NCBI GenBank assembly: GCA_001443375.1 | Contig: LDXM01000013.1 | Location: forward strand, 1-64,000 | DNA length: 64,000 nt | Direction of reading: 5' to 3' | Source: Chloroflexi bacterium CSP1-4 | GTDB lineage: Bacteria; Chloroflexota; Limnocylindria; Limnocylindrales; CSP1-4 | Part shown: positions 8,064 through 18,428 of the stretch, in pieces | Numbering within the stretch: the stretch's first letter is position 1 | Layout: every line of letters begins with the position of its first letter | The notes under the pieces: generated by a model | Database searches by the model: none | What the model was told of the DNA's origin: nothing | What the model saw: the letters and a program-made list of their open reading frames with translations, nothing else | Made by a program: the position numbers and the translations under genes

Positions 8064-8994
8064 GGCCGGTCTCACGCTCGCCGCCACCGGCCAGGAAGCC
8101 CAGCGGGTTGAAGCCGCCCAGGCCGGAGACGCCGTCACCCGCCGCGGCCCGGGCGCCGACGCGCTCCTCCGCCGGGCGCAGGTACCCGAGCAGCAGCGCG
8201 AGGCGATCGCGCAGCTCGTGGCGCGGCACGACCTGGTCCACGAAGCCGTGCTCGAGGAGGAACTCGGCGCGCTGGAAGCCGGGCGGCAGCGATTCGGCGA
8301 TCGTGCCGGCGGCCACGCGGGCCCCGGCAAAGCCGATGAGCGCGTTCGGCTCGGCCAGGTTGACATCGCCGAGGGCGGCGTAGGAAGCGAAGACGCCGCC
8401 CGTGGTCGGGTCGGTCATGACGCTGACGTAGGGCACGCCCTCCTCGGCCAGCCGCGCGATGGCGGCGCACGTCTTGGCCAGCTGCATGAGCGCCAGCGTG
8501 CCCTCCTGCATGCGTGCGCCGCCCGAGGCGGAGACGACGATGAGCGGGATCCGCTCGTCGAGGGCGTGCTCGGCGGCCCGGGTCACCTTCTCACCCACCA
8601 CCGAGCCCATCGACCCGCCCATGAAGGCGAAGTCCATGACGCACAGCGCGACCCGCTGCCCGGCGATGCGGCCGGTGCCCCACAGGGCGGCATCGCGCAG
8701 GCCGGTGGTCACCTTCGCGGCGGCGAGGCGCTCCGGATAGGGCTTCTGGTCCACGAACGCGAGTGGGTCCACGGACTCGAGGTCGGCGTCGCGTTCCTCG
8801 AAGCTGCCCTCGTCGAGCAGGTGCGCCAGGCGGGCGTCGACGCGCAGGCGGAAGTGGTGGCCGCACTTGGGGCAGACGCGCAGGTTCTTCTCGAGCTGCT
8901 TGTTGTAGAGCATGTCCCCGCAGCTCGGACAGCGCGTCCAGAGGTCCGGCGGGAACTCGCCGCCGCGCGGCCGGAAGGGCAGCTTGATGGGCAT
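8056..8994 (-). CDS. accD: Acetyl-CoA carboxylase carboxyltransferase subunit beta
   Basis: AccD is the zinc-binding partner of AccA. The N-terminal four-cysteine zinc finger is clear (RCPSCGDMLY and VCPKCGHHF, about residues 21-47). It is followed by the crotonase-like core with GGSMGSVVGEK, SASGGARMQEG and TDPTTGGVFASYA. At 312 residues the length is normal. Its ATG overlaps the stop of the upstream membrane protein gene by 1 nt (TGATG), linking ACC synthesis directly to the sigma-factor transcript. Confidence 0.95.
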   Translation of the reverse strand: MPIKLPFRPRGGEFPPDLWTRCPSCGDMLYNKQLEKNLRVCPKCGHHFRLRVDARLAHLLDEGSFEERDADLESVDPLAFVDQKPYPERLAAAKVTTGLRDAALWGTGRIAGQRVALCVMDFAFMGGSMGSVVGEKVTRAAEHALDERIPLIVVSASGGARMQEGTLALMQLAKTCAAIARLAEEGVPYVSVMTDPTTGGVFASYAALGDVNLAEPNALIGFAGARVAAGTIAESLPPGFQRAEFLLEHGFVDQVVPRHELRDRLALLLGYLRPAEERVGARAAAGDGVSGLGGFNPLGFLAGGGERETGRG

Positions 8995-9482
8995 CAGGTG
9001 CGCACCTTCGGGGCGCTGACTCGCCCCCGATGTGCGGCGCGGGCGGCGCGGCCGAACGGCGTCCGGGGCGGGGCCGCGACCCGCCAGGCGAAGAGGGCGA
9101 CGCCGGCGAGCGAGAAGCCCGAGGCGATGGCCCCGCCGATGAGGATGCTGCGGCGGTCGCGGAAGGCCGGGCGGGGAGTCGCCGGCACCCCTGTCGGCGG
9201 GGCCGGGAAGTCCGTCACCGTCGCGTCTGCACCGCCGCCGCGGCCGCCGGCCACCGCGCGCAGCCGTGTCGCCAGCGCCTCCTCGAAACGGAACGAGGGA
9301 TGGAAGCGGACGAGGCGGCTCGCCAACAGCTGAGCGGCGGCACGCTCGCCGGGATCGAACGTCGGCTCATCGACGATGCCGCGCGGCCCGGGCGCATGCG
9401 CCGCGAGCAGGGTTTCGAGGTAGAGGTCCACCTGCATGGCCTCCTCCTCGGCGGGCCGCCGGGCGGGACGCAGGAAGCTCAT
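8994..9482 (-). CDS. Sigma-factor-linked single-pass membrane protein, possible anti-sigma factor
   Basis: I do not recognise a named family. The 162-residue protein has a cytoplasmic-looking N-terminal part containing VDLYLETLLAAH and RFHPSFRFEEALATRLRAVA, a Gly/Ala/Pro linker, one hydrophobic segment (about 111-131, ILIGGAIASGFSLAGVALFA) and a basic tail. Its ATG overlaps the ECF sigma factor stop as ATGA, the arrangement normally seen for anti-sigma factors. The zinc motif HxxxCxxC of ZAS anti-sigma factors is absent. An alternative start is the internal ATG sixteen codons in. Anti-sigma function is inferred from position and topology only. Confidence 0.6.
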   Translation of the reverse strand: MSFLRPARRPAEEEAMQVDLYLETLLAAHAPGPRGIVDEPTFDPGERAAAQLLASRLVRFHPSFRFEEALATRLRAVAGGRGGGADATVTDFPAPPTGVPATPRPAFRDRRSILIGGAIASGFSLAGVALFAWRVAAPPRTPFGRAARAAHRGRVSAPKVRT

Positions 9483-10084
9483 CGGGCCTCGTCGCGGTCG
9501 CGGCCCAGCTCCGCGGCTACCGAGCGCAGCGCGCGGTGGATGAGGACGCGCACCGCACCCTCCGAGCGGCCCAGGATGGCCGCGATCTCGCTCGTGGTCA
9601 TCTCCTCGACGAAGCGCAGCACGAGCGCCCGGCGCCGGTCCTCCGGCAGCCGGTCGATGGCGCGCCAGGCGACGGCCAGCGCCTCGCGCTCTGCGGCACG
9701 GGCGGCGGGGTCGTCGAGGACGGCCACGTCGAAGGCGGCGTCGAGCGGCGCCTCCGGGTGGCGGCGGACGTGCCGCCGCTCATTGGCGAGGGCGTTGCGG
9801 GCGATGCGGAAGAGCCAGACGCGGAACGTCGAATCGGCCCCCTCGCCGCGCTCGTCGAAGCGGGGCAGGGCTGTGAGCGCGCGCAGGAAGACCGCCTCGG
9901 TCACGTCCTCGGCGCGGTGATGGTCGCGCAGCTCGTAGAGGGCGAAGCTGTACACCTGTCCCACGTATTTCCGATAGAGCGGCTCGAATGCCCGCGGGTC
10001 CCGCCGAGCCGCTTCCACGGCCGGGCGATCCGCGTCGAACGGGACCGGGCGCGCCGATGCCCGCTCCCCTGCTCTCCAGAACAC
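9479..10084 (-). CDS. ECF-type RNA polymerase sigma factor
   Basis: This 201-residue sigma-70 family protein has region 2 (about 35-100; YRKYVGQVYSFALYELRDHH, AEDVTEAVFLRAL and FRVWLFRIARNALANERR) and region 4 (about 135-190; LPEDRRRALVLRFVEEMTTS then EIAAILGRSEGAVRVLIHRAL, a helix-turn-helix). There is no region 1 or 3, so it is of the ECF type. The GTG start at 10084 lies 6 nt after TAGACT (10096-10091 on the minus strand), so its mRNA is probably leaderless. It heads the operon that continues without a gap through accD to fabH, which suggests that it or its partner tunes lipid synthesis. Confidence 0.9.
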   Translation of the reverse strand: MFWRAGERASARPVPFDADRPAVEAARRDPRAFEPLYRKYVGQVYSFALYELRDHHRAEDVTEAVFLRALTALPRFDERGEGADSTFRVWLFRIARNALANERRHVRRHPEAPLDAAFDVAVLDDPAARAAEREALAVAWRAIDRLPEDRRRALVLRFVEEMTTSEIAAILGRSEGAVRVLIHRALRSVAAELGRDRDEAR

Positions 10085-10096
10085 CGGGGAAGTCTA
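10085..10096 (-). promoter_or_regulatory. Probable leaderless promoter of the sigma/acc/fab operon
   Basis: On the minus strand a TAGACT hexamer (10096-10091) ends 6 nt before the GTG of the sigma-factor gene, placing the transcription start at the start codon. It sits in the 35-nt gap after birA, so birA and lysC may also read through. No clear -35 element was seen. Confidence 0.55.
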
Positions 10097-10119
10097 GCCG
10101 TTACACCGCGGCACGGCCA

Positions 10120-10983
10120 TCAGACGACCCGGCAGCGAACCACGTCGCCGCTGTCGATCTCGTGCACGCCGGTCCCGGGGTCGTCAAGGCGCAGGGCCCC
10201 CGACTCCGGGTCCACGCCGACTGCGGTCCCGACGAGCCGCTCCTCAGCGACCTCGACCTCGACCTGCCGCCCGGTGGTGAGCTGGCGTACGGACCAACCA
10301 CCGACGTCGAAGCGGCCCTCGCGAAGGGCGACGTAGCGGGGCTCCAGGCGCGCCAGGAAGCCCTCCAGCAACGCGTCCCTGTCGATCGGCCGGCCGAGCG
10401 CGACCTCGCGCAGGCTCGTCATCGCGTCCGCCAGCTCCGCTGGGAAGCCGGCTGCCGCCCAGTCAGCGTTCACGCCGATGCCCACGACGGCGCTCGCGAT
10501 GTCGCCCGCCGCGTCGAAGGCCGTCTCGCCCAGGACCCCGGCGAGCTTGCGCGGCTGCCGATCCGGCCCGAGGGCGACGAGGTCGTTCGGCCACTTCAGC
10601 CAGAGCGTGCGCTCGCGCAGTCCGGCCGCGTCCTCGGCTGCGTCGATCATGGCCAAGGCCCCCACCGCCCCCAGCCGCCAGCCGTGGAGCGCGACCAGGC
10701 CGTGGGGCCGGAACCCGACCGACAGCAGCAGCGCGGCCCCCGGGGGGGCCTGCCACGTCCGGCCCGACCGGCCCCGCCCGGCGCGCTGGACGTCGGCGAC
10801 GGCGACGGCGACCTCGGGCAGGCCGGCATCGAGCCAGCCGCGCACGACGCGCTGGGTCGAGTCGACCTCCGCGAAGCGCTCGAGGCGCGAGAGGAACCGA
10901 TCGGACGTGGCCCGAGCCTCAGCCGGCCGCCGCGGTGGCTCCGGCGCCGGCCGTGTCCGGCCGCTCCAGGGCGAACGCGGCAT
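10120..10983 (-). CDS. birA: Biotin--[acetyl-CoA-carboxylase] ligase (no DNA-binding domain)
   Basis: BirA activates biotin with ATP and attaches it to the BCCP lysine. The catalytic domain is evident from the biotin-AMP loop GRGRSGRTW (about 70-78), LWLKWPNDL, KLAGVLGET and GIGVNAD, with the small C-terminal domain near the end. There is no N-terminal helix-turn-helix, so it is the non-repressor type. The only plausible start is ATG 10983, giving an unusual 65-nt overlap with the end of lysC. It lies directly upstream of the operon that encodes its substrate AccB. Confidence 0.93.
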   Translation of the reverse strand: MPRSPWSGRTRPAPEPPRRPAEARATSDRFLSRLERFAEVDSTQRVVRGWLDAGLPEVAVAVADVQRAGRGRSGRTWQAPPGAALLLSVGFRPHGLVALHGWRLGAVGALAMIDAAEDAAGLRERTLWLKWPNDLVALGPDRQPRKLAGVLGETAFDAAGDIASAVVGIGVNADWAAAGFPAELADAMTSLREVALGRPIDRDALLEGFLARLEPRYVALREGRFDVGGWSVRQLTTGRQVEVEVAEERLVGTAVGVDPESGALRLDDPGTGVHEIDSGDVVRCRVV

Positions 10984-12190
10984 GGAGCGCTCGGGCGGCC
11001 TTCTCGACGTCGTCCTCCGCGATGATGCAGGTGATGCGGATCTCCGAGGTCGAGATCATCTCGATGTTGATGCCGGCGTCGGCGAGCGCGCCGAACATGC
11101 GCGCCGCGTAACCCGGCGCGTTCTGGATGCCGGCCCCGACGATCGAGACCTTGGCCACCGCCGAGTCCGTGGTCAGCTCCCGGGCGCCGAGCTGGCGCAC
11201 GACGGTGTCGAGGAGCTTGCGCGCCCGGGCCAGCTCGGTCGAGGCGATGGTGAAGGAAAGGTCGGTCGCGCCGGCGTGGCCGACGTTCTGGACGATCATG
11301 TCCACGTTGATGCCGGCCGCCGCGAGCGGCTCGAAGACGGCACGCGCCACGCCCGGGCGGTCGGGCACGGCCACCAGCGTCACCTTCGCCACGTGGCGGT
11401 CGGTGGCCAGGCCGCGCACCTTGTTGCGTTGCTCCACGTCGGGGTCCTCCTTGATGCGCGTGCCGGGATGGTCGGAGAACGTCGAGCGCACCGCGATCTC
11501 CACGCCGTTCACCCAGCCCAGCTCGACGGCGCGGGTCTGCATGACCTGGGCGCCCTGCCCGGCCAGCTCGAGCATCTCTTCGTAGCCGATGATCGGGAGC
11601 AGCCGGGCGTCGGGGACGACACGCGGGTCGGCGGTGAAGATGCCCTCCACGTCGGTGTAGATCTCGCAGCGGTCGGCGCCGAGACGCGCCGCGAGGGCGA
11701 CCGCGGTCGTGTCCGAGCCGCCCCTCCCGAGTGTGGTCACTTCGCCCGCGGCGTGGCTCTCGTCAGTGGCCCCCTGGAAGCCGGCCACGATGACGATCTT
11801 GTCCGCGCCGATCTCCCTGCGCACGCGCGCCGGGTCCACGTTGGCGATGCGCGCACGGCCGTGGCTCGTGTCGGTGCGGATGCCGGCCTGCGCGCCGGTG
11901 AGGCTGATGGCGGCCATCCCGAGCGCATGGAGCGCCATCGAGACGAGCGTGGCGCTCTGGTGCTCGCCGGTCGCGAGGAGCATGTCCAGCTCGCGCGGAT
12001 CGGGCTCGTCGGTGATCGCCGCGGCGAGGCCGAGCAGCTCGTCGGTCGTATCGCCCATGGCGCTGACGACGACCACGAGGTCCACGCCGTTGGCGCGCTC
12101 GCGCGCGATCCGGCGCGCGACGTGGCGGATCCGGTCGGCCGTCGCGAGCGACGAGCCGCCGTACTTCTGGACGATGAGCGGGGTGGGCAT
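10919..12190 (-). CDS. lysC: Aspartate kinase
   Basis: Aspartate kinase makes aspartyl phosphate, the first step to lysine, threonine and methionine. The 423-residue chain begins with VQKYGGSSLA, the kinase signature, and contains GRGGSDTTAVALAA and GFQGATDESH. The C-terminal third (about 265-410) holds two ACT domains that normally bind lysine or threonine for feedback control. The ATG at 12190 is 9 nt after TAGAAT, suggesting a leaderless transcript. hom, thrC and thrB of the same pathway lie a few genes away. Confidence 0.94.
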   Translation of the reverse strand: MPTPLIVQKYGGSSLATADRIRHVARRIARERANGVDLVVVVSAMGDTTDELLGLAAAITDEPDPRELDMLLATGEHQSATLVSMALHALGMAAISLTGAQAGIRTDTSHGRARIANVDPARVRREIGADKIVIVAGFQGATDESHAAGEVTTLGRGGSDTTAVALAARLGADRCEIYTDVEGIFTADPRVVPDARLLPIIGYEEMLELAGQGAQVMQTRAVELGWVNGVEIAVRSTFSDHPGTRIKEDPDVEQRNKVRGLATDRHVAKVTLVAVPDRPGVARAVFEPLAAAGINVDMIVQNVGHAGATDLSFTIASTELARARKLLDTVVRQLGARELTTDSAVAKVSIVGAGIQNAPGYAARMFGALADAGINIEMISTSEIRITCIIAEDDVEKAARALHAAFALERPDTAGAGATAAAG

Positions 12191-12205
12191 GGCGCCGCGA
12201 TTCTA
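12191..12205 (-). promoter_or_regulatory. Probable leaderless promoter of lysC
   Basis: Minus-strand TAGAAT (12205-12200) ends 9 nt before the lysC ATG. The same hexamer stands before manC at 44797-44802. Confidence 0.5.
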
Positions 12206-12313
12206 GCGGGCGTGCGGGCAGGCCGGCCGCGCGGATGGGCTCGCCTTCACGCCCTGAGAATGGGCCGCCCCAGCGCCGTACGCTATGGACCGGCAACCGC
12301 TTGGAGTCACGGC

Positions 12314-12763
12314 ATGGCGCTCATCCCGCTCCTGCAGCTCGTCCACGTGCTGGCCGCCATCGTCGCGGTCGGCGCCAATGTCACGTACGCCATCTGGCTG
12401 CGCCGGGCGGGACGTGATCGAGAACGGCTGCTCTTCGTCATCGAAACCGTGCGCACCATCGACCGCCGCGTGGCCAACCCCGGCTACGTCGTGCTGCTCA
12501 TCACGGGCGTGCTGATGATCGTCGGCGGGCTCTACTCGTTCACCACGGGCTGGATCGTCGCCGCCATCGCCCTCTACGTGCTGACCGCGTTGCTCGGGCT
12601 CCTCGCCTTCGCGCCGGCCATCCGCCGCCAGCTGGCCGAGGCCGAGAACGACCCGACCTCCGAGGCCTATGCCGCGGCCGCGTCGCGCAGTTCCGCACTG
12701 GGCCTGCTCACGACGGCGATCGTCGTCACCATCGTCGCGCTGATGGTGCTCAAGCCCTTCTGA
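12314..12763 (+). CDS. DUF2269-like integral membrane protein
   Basis: A 149-residue protein with four hydrophobic segments (about 4-24, 53-76, 81-102 and 126-147) and the N-terminal pattern LLQLVHVLAAIVAVGANVTY typical of the DUF2269 group. The biochemical role of that family is not known to me. The ATG at 12314 has a GGAG ribosome site 7 nt upstream. It stands alone on the plus strand between lysC and thrB, which both point the other way, so nothing in the context hints at function. Confidence 0.65.
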   Translation: MALIPLLQLVHVLAAIVAVGANVTYAIWLRRAGRDRERLLFVIETVRTIDRRVANPGYVVLLITGVLMIVGGLYSFTTGWIVAAIALYVLTALLGLLAFAPAIRRQLAEAENDPTSEAYAAAASRSSALGLLTTAIVVTIVALMVLKPF

Positions 12764-12790
12764 CGGAGCGGCCGGCAGCTCCTGGGCCCG

Positions 12791-13816
12791 CTACTTCGCC
12801 TCGATGACCACCGCGCCGGCGTTGCGCGGCGAGACGATCTGCACGCTGCCGGGGAGGTCGAGTTCGGCGGCGGCGGCCATGAAGGCGGACTCGATGGCGG
12901 TCAGCACGCGCATCGAGTCGCCGAAGGCGATGACGGTCGAGCCCGAACCGGCCAGGCAGGCTCCGAGCGCGCCGGCCCCGAGCGCCGCCGCAGTCAGGCG
13001 CGGCAGGGCCGGAAAGACCTCCGCCCGGTAGGGCTCGTGGAGCCGGTCCTCGGTCAGGGCGCGCAGGGTGTCGGTCCGTCCGGAGGCGAGCCCGGCCACA
13101 CCGAGGGCGACGCGGCCGAGGTTGAAGACGGCGTCGCGGTGCGGCACCTCGCGCGGCAGCGCCGCGCGCATGGCGCTCGTCGAGAGCGGCACCTCGGGCA
13201 CGAAGAGCACCGCCCGCAGGTCGCGCGGCACGTCGAAGCGGATCGTCTCCGGCCGCCCGTCCACGAGGGTGACGACGACGAAGCCCCCGAGCAGCGCGGC
13301 GGCCGCGTTGTCGGGGTGGCCCTCGATCTCGATCGAGAGCGTGAGCAGTCGGCGCTGGTCGAGACCGCCGCCGGTCAATGCATCCGCGGCCACGAGACCG
13401 GCCACAGTCGCCGCGGCGGACGACCCGAGCCCGCGCGCGAGCGGGATCTGGTTGGTCATCTTGACGCGGAAGCCGAGGGTCGCGGGCACCTGCCCCAGCG
13501 CCCAGCGCAGCCCGGTCTCGAGGGAGATGATGAAGCGGTTGTCGCGGCTGGCCGGGAGGACGCCGGCTCCCTCCCCCTCGACCGACAGCTCCAGGCCGGG
13601 CACGTCCATCAGCTCGACCTCGAACCGGTTGCGGAGATCGAGAGCGAGCGCCAGGGCGTCGTAGCCGGCGCCGAGGTTGGCAGCAGACGCGGGCACGTCC
13701 ACCACGACGCGACGGTATCGGAGCCCAGACGGCGGAGGAGTCGCCTCGAGCGCCGTGGCGGCCTCGGGCGGCGCGCTGTCGGTGGTCGCCTCGTCGGCCT
13801 GCGTCTCTTCTACCAC
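12791..13816 (-). CDS. thrB: Homoserine kinase
   Basis: ThrB phosphorylates homoserine, the step before threonine synthase. This GHMP kinase has the N-terminal motif [15 protein letters not shown] and the phosphate-binding loop [12 protein letters not shown], with [13 protein letters not shown] further on and a C-terminal [13 protein letters not shown] at 13816 is chosen because it overlaps the thrC stop by 7 nt; the first 30 residues are low-complexity Glu/Ala/Thr and may be dispensable. It forms a pair with thrC. Confidence 0.9.
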   Translation of the reverse strand: MVEETQADEATTDSAPPEAATALEATPPPSGLRYRRVVVDVPASAANLGAGYDALALALDLRNRFEVELMDVPGLELSVEGEGAGVLPASRDNRFIISLETGLRWALGQVPATLGFRVKMTNQIPLARGLGSSAAATVAGLVAADALTGGGLDQRRLLTLSIEIEGHPDNAAAALLGGFVVVTLVDGRPETIRFDVPRDLRAVLFVPEVPLSTSAMRAALPREVPHRDAVFNLGRVALGVAGLASGRTDTLRALTEDRLHEPYRAEVFPALPRLTAAALGAGALGACLAGSGSTVIAFGDSMRVLTAIESAFMAAAAELDLPGSVQIVSPRNAGAVVIEAK

Positions 13817-14928
13817 CCGAGCACCTCCATGACCCCCGCCGTCGTCGCCGGAGCCACGAGCACCTGGGCCGCCTGGGCGGTCGCCGTGTCCGGGTCCTTC
13901 AGCCCATGTCCGGTCAGGACACACACGATGGTAGCGGAGGGATCGATCGCGCCCTCTGCCACCAGCTTGCGCACCCCCGCCACGCCAGCCGCCGAGGCCG
14001 GCTCGCAGAAGACGCCCTCCAGGTGAGCCAGGTCGCGGTAGGCGGCCAGGATCTCATCGTCGGTGACGGCGTCGATCCGCCCGCCCGACTCGTCACGCGC
14101 GCGCTCCGCCGCCCGCCACGAGGCCGGGTCGCCGATGCGGATGGCCGTGGCCACCGTCTCCGGTTGGTCGACCCGGTGGCCGAGCACGATGGGCGCCGCT
14201 CCGGCCGCCTGGAATCCGAGCATCACGGGCCGCGTCTCGACCAGTCCGGCGTCACGGTACTCCGTGAATCCCTTCCAGTAGGCGGTGATGTTGCCGGCGT
14301 TGCCGACGGGGATGGCCAGGTAGTCGGGGGCGCCGCCGAGATCGTCGCAGACCTCGAAGGCGGCAGTCTTCTGGCCCTGGATGCGATGCGGGTTGACCGA
14401 GTTGACGAGCGTCACGGGGTGGCCGTGGGCGCTGCCCCCCTCGGCCAGCTCGCGCACGATGCGCAGCGCGTCGTCGAAGTTGCCCTCCACGGCCACGATC
14501 TTCGCCCCGGCCATCTGCGCCTGGACCAGCTTGCCGGCCGCGATCCGGCCGGCCGGCAGCACGACGATGACCGCCAGCCCCGCGCTGGCGCCGTACGCCG
14601 CGGCGGAGGCGGAGGTGTTGCCGGTGGAGGCGCAGATGATCGCCCGCGCGCCGGATTCAAGCGCCTTCGCCACCGCCATGGCCATGCCCCGGTCCTTGAA
14701 GGAGCCGGTGGGGTTCATGCCCTCGAGCTTGAGGTGAAGCTCCGGGCATCCGATCTCGCGGCCCAGCCGCGTCGCGTGGACGAGCGGCGTGTAACCCTCG
14801 CCCAGCGAGAGCGGCGGCGTCGCGTCCGTGAGGGGCAGGAAGGCGGCGTAGCGGTGGAGCAGGCGCGGACGCGCCTCGGCCGTGGCGTGCTGTTGGCGGA
14901 GGTGCCGCAGCACGTCGCTCACGCGCAT
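13810..14928 (-). CDS. thrC: Threonine synthase
   Basis: ThrC converts O-phosphohomoserine to threonine with PLP. The 372-residue sequence shows the fold II motif [16 protein letters not shown], with the PLP-binding Lys in SFKDRG, then [16 protein letters not shown] and the phosphate-binding [17 protein letters not shown] 14928 is used; a GTG two codons on (14922) overlaps the stop of a short upstream frame. thrB follows with a 7-nt overlap. Confidence 0.92.
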   Translation of the reverse strand: MRVSDVLRHLRQQHATAEARPRLLHRYAAFLPLTDATPPLSLGEGYTPLVHATRLGREIGCPELHLKLEGMNPTGSFKDRGMAMAVAKALESGARAIICASTGNTSASAAAYGASAGLAVIVVLPAGRIAAGKLVQAQMAGAKIVAVEGNFDDALRIVRELAEGGSAHGHPVTLVNSVNPHRIQGQKTAAFEVCDDLGGAPDYLAIPVGNAGNITAYWKGFTEYRDAGLVETRPVMLGFQAAGAAPIVLGHRVDQPETVATAIRIGDPASWRAAERARDESGGRIDAVTDDEILAAYRDLAHLEGVFCEPASAAGVAGVRKLVAEGAIDPSATIVCVLTGHGLKDPDTATAQAAQVLVAPATTAGVMEVLGW

Positions 14929-14963
14929 GGGCCGTCGGCCTCACGCTCTCGAGGGGAATACAT
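14919..14963 (-). CDS. Candidate 14-codon leader ORF upstream of thrC
   Basis: An ATG at 14963 opens a frame coding for [14 protein letters not shown]. Its stop (TGA, 14921-14919) overlaps the first codons of thrC and forms GTGA with the GTG at 14922. A TACGAT hexamer ends 7 nt before the ATG, the spacing seen at leaderless starts in this window, so this ATG may be the true 5' end of the mRNA and thrC would be reached by re-initiation. It has no Thr or Ile codons, so it is not a classical thr attenuator. Whether it is translated is unknown. Confidence 0.35.
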   Translation of the reverse strand: MYSPREREADGPCA

Positions 14964-14976
14964 GGCGCCGATCGTA
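14964..14976 (-). promoter_or_regulatory. Possible promoter of the thrC-thrB unit
   Basis: Minus-strand TACGAT (14976-14971) lies 7 nt before the candidate leader-ORF ATG and 42 nt before the thrC ATG. The opposite strand carries the upstream region of the tyrosine phenol-lyase gene. Confidence 0.4.
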
Positions 14977-15033
14977 CCAGCGCTGCCGACAGCCCACCGA
15001 CCGGGTCGCCCGAAACGGGCCGCTCGGCCCTAG

Positions 15034-17786
<2,753 letters not shown>

Positions 17787-17798
17787 GCGCGGATTGTA
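17787..17798 (-). promoter_or_regulatory. Probable leaderless promoter of hom
   Basis: Minus-strand TACAAT (17798-17793) ends 6 nt before the GTG of hom. It is the closest match to the TATAAT consensus among the leaderless sites in the window. Confidence 0.55.
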
Positions 17799-17879
17799 TG
17801 ACCCCGTCGCTGCCAGGCTCGCCCGGCCGGGCACAAACCGTTGACGGCGGAGCCAGGCTGCCGCCCGTTCGACGACCGG

Positions 17880-17918
17880 GCCAAAACGAAGCGACCGCCG
17901 CAAACGCGACGGCCGCTT
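17880..17918 (-). terminator. Intrinsic terminator of the microprotein transcript
   Basis: Read on the minus strand, AAGCGGCCGTCGC (17918-17906) and GCGGCGGTCGCTT (17901-17889) form a 13-bp stem, continuous when two G-U wobbles are allowed, around a GTTT loop. CGTTTTGG follows. On the plus strand the two wobbles become A-C mismatches and there is no T-run, so it acts for minus-strand transcription. It closes the riboswitch/microprotein unit before the hom promoter. Confidence 0.75.
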
Positions 17919-17951
17919 GGGTGCTGCCCGGGCCGTGACGGCCCGCTCCGC

Positions 17952-18053
17952 CTAGTTCCAGCGCTTGCCGGCCTCGAGGACGAGGGCCGAGCTGGCGATG
18001 GCAGACATGACGAGGAGGAAGCGGAACACCAGGTATCTGGAGTGCTGCTTCAT
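17952..18053 (-). CDS. 33-residue membrane microprotein B, second of a tandem pair
   Basis: I do not recognise a family. The frame starts at ATG 18053 and encodes 33 residues: a basic N-terminus (MKQHSRY), one hydrophobic span (about 8-27, with FRFLLVMSAIASSALVL) and a short polar end EAGKRWN. It resembles the preceding microprotein: both share the pattern SA(V/I)AS(M/S)AL, two variable residues, then (T/E)AG(T/K)RW and one last residue. It begins 2 nt after the stop of microprotein A, implying coupled translation, and the terminator follows 33 nt later. Expected to insert in the membrane; function unknown. Confidence 0.6.
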   Translation of the reverse strand: MKQHSRYLVFRFLLVMSAIASSALVLEAGKRWN

Positions 18054-18055
18054 CG

Positions 18056-18145
18056 TCAGTACCACCGTGTCCCAGCCGTGACGGTCAGCGCCATCGACGC
18101 CACCGCCGACAGGAACAACATGAAGCGCGCCAGGTTCGCCTTCAT
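18056..18145 (-). CDS. 29-residue membrane microprotein A under a c-di-GMP riboswitch
   Basis: This short frame begins at ATG 18145, 11 nt after AGGGAGG on the same strand, and encodes 29 residues. The N-terminus is basic (MKANLARF), the middle is one hydrophobic span (about 8-24, FMLFLSAVASMALTV), and the end is TAGTRWY. It is related to microprotein B. The class I c-di-GMP aptamer ends about 35 nt upstream. A run of seven C residues directly abuts the AGGGAGG ribosome site and could pair with it, so translation control by the riboswitch is plausible. Small size, good ribosome site, a paralogue next door and a dedicated riboswitch and terminator together support a real gene. Confidence 0.65.
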   Translation of the reverse strand: MKANLARFMLFLSAVASMALTVTAGTRWY

Positions 18146-18180
18146 CTGATTTCGAGCCTCCCTAGGGGGGGTCCCTGCGA

Positions 18181-18270
18181 TGCCCTCCCCGGCAACCGGG
18201 CTACCTCCGGCGGAACGGAGGCCCCTGGCTTTGCGTCCCCGCCTCGCGACGGGTTTGCCCTGGACGGTCT
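18181..18270 (-). promoter_or_regulatory. Class I cyclic-di-GMP riboswitch (GEMM-I)
   Basis: On the minus strand the conserved blocks appear in the right order and spacing: CCAGGGCAAACCC (18263-18251 region), the P2 stem CCCGTC-GCGA-GGCGGG with a GNRA tetraloop, GGGGACGCAAAGCC (18240-18227), the P3 stem CCTCCG...CGGAGG, then GGTAGCCCGGTTGCCG. These match the Vc2-type c-di-GMP-I aptamer closely. The 5' block has G at every candidate position of the discriminating residue 20, favouring c-di-GMP over cGAMP. A GGTGAAGTTCACC hairpin and a TAGAGT hexamer (18310-18305) lie upstream. The downstream genes are the two microproteins; the upstream operon makes and degrades c-di-GMP. Confidence 0.9.
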
Positions 18271-18353
18271 GGCGATCGGGTGGTGAACTTCACCGCCGAG
18301 GCCGACTCTATGAACGGCCCGGCACGCCGGCCATGGGTCGTGAGTACCGTGTG

Positions 18354-18428
18354 TCAAGGCATTCGGGGGAGTTTCCGCAACGCACCATCGGCGCGGACGA
18401 GGGCTTCGACGGCGAAGGGCTCGCCGGC
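18354..18428 (-). pseudogene. EAL-domain remnant following the GGDEF protein's stop codon
   Basis: Reading on in the same frame past the TAG that ends the GGDEF gene gives AGEPFAVEALVRADGALRKL and then, after five codons, a TGA. EAL phosphodiesterase domains begin with a YQPIVDL block followed about ten residues later by the EAL signature (VEALVRW). Here RYRPVVDL is directly followed by the stop, and VEALVR appears right on schedule after it. The remainder of the domain is missing. This is the eroded start of a former GGDEF-EAL tail, on which a TTGACA-like hexamer (18357-18352) is now superimposed. Confidence 0.75.

Noticed and set aside
14919-14963. Classical threonine attenuator peptide
   Set aside because: The 14 codons contain no Thr or Ile, and no terminator/antiterminator pair was seen before thrC.
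18181-18270. Riboswitch as a cGAMP-specific (GEMM-Ib) type
   Set aside because: The discriminating purine in the CCAGGGCAAACC block is G at each candidate position, which favours c-di-GMP; the neighbouring GGDEF and HD-GYP genes agree.
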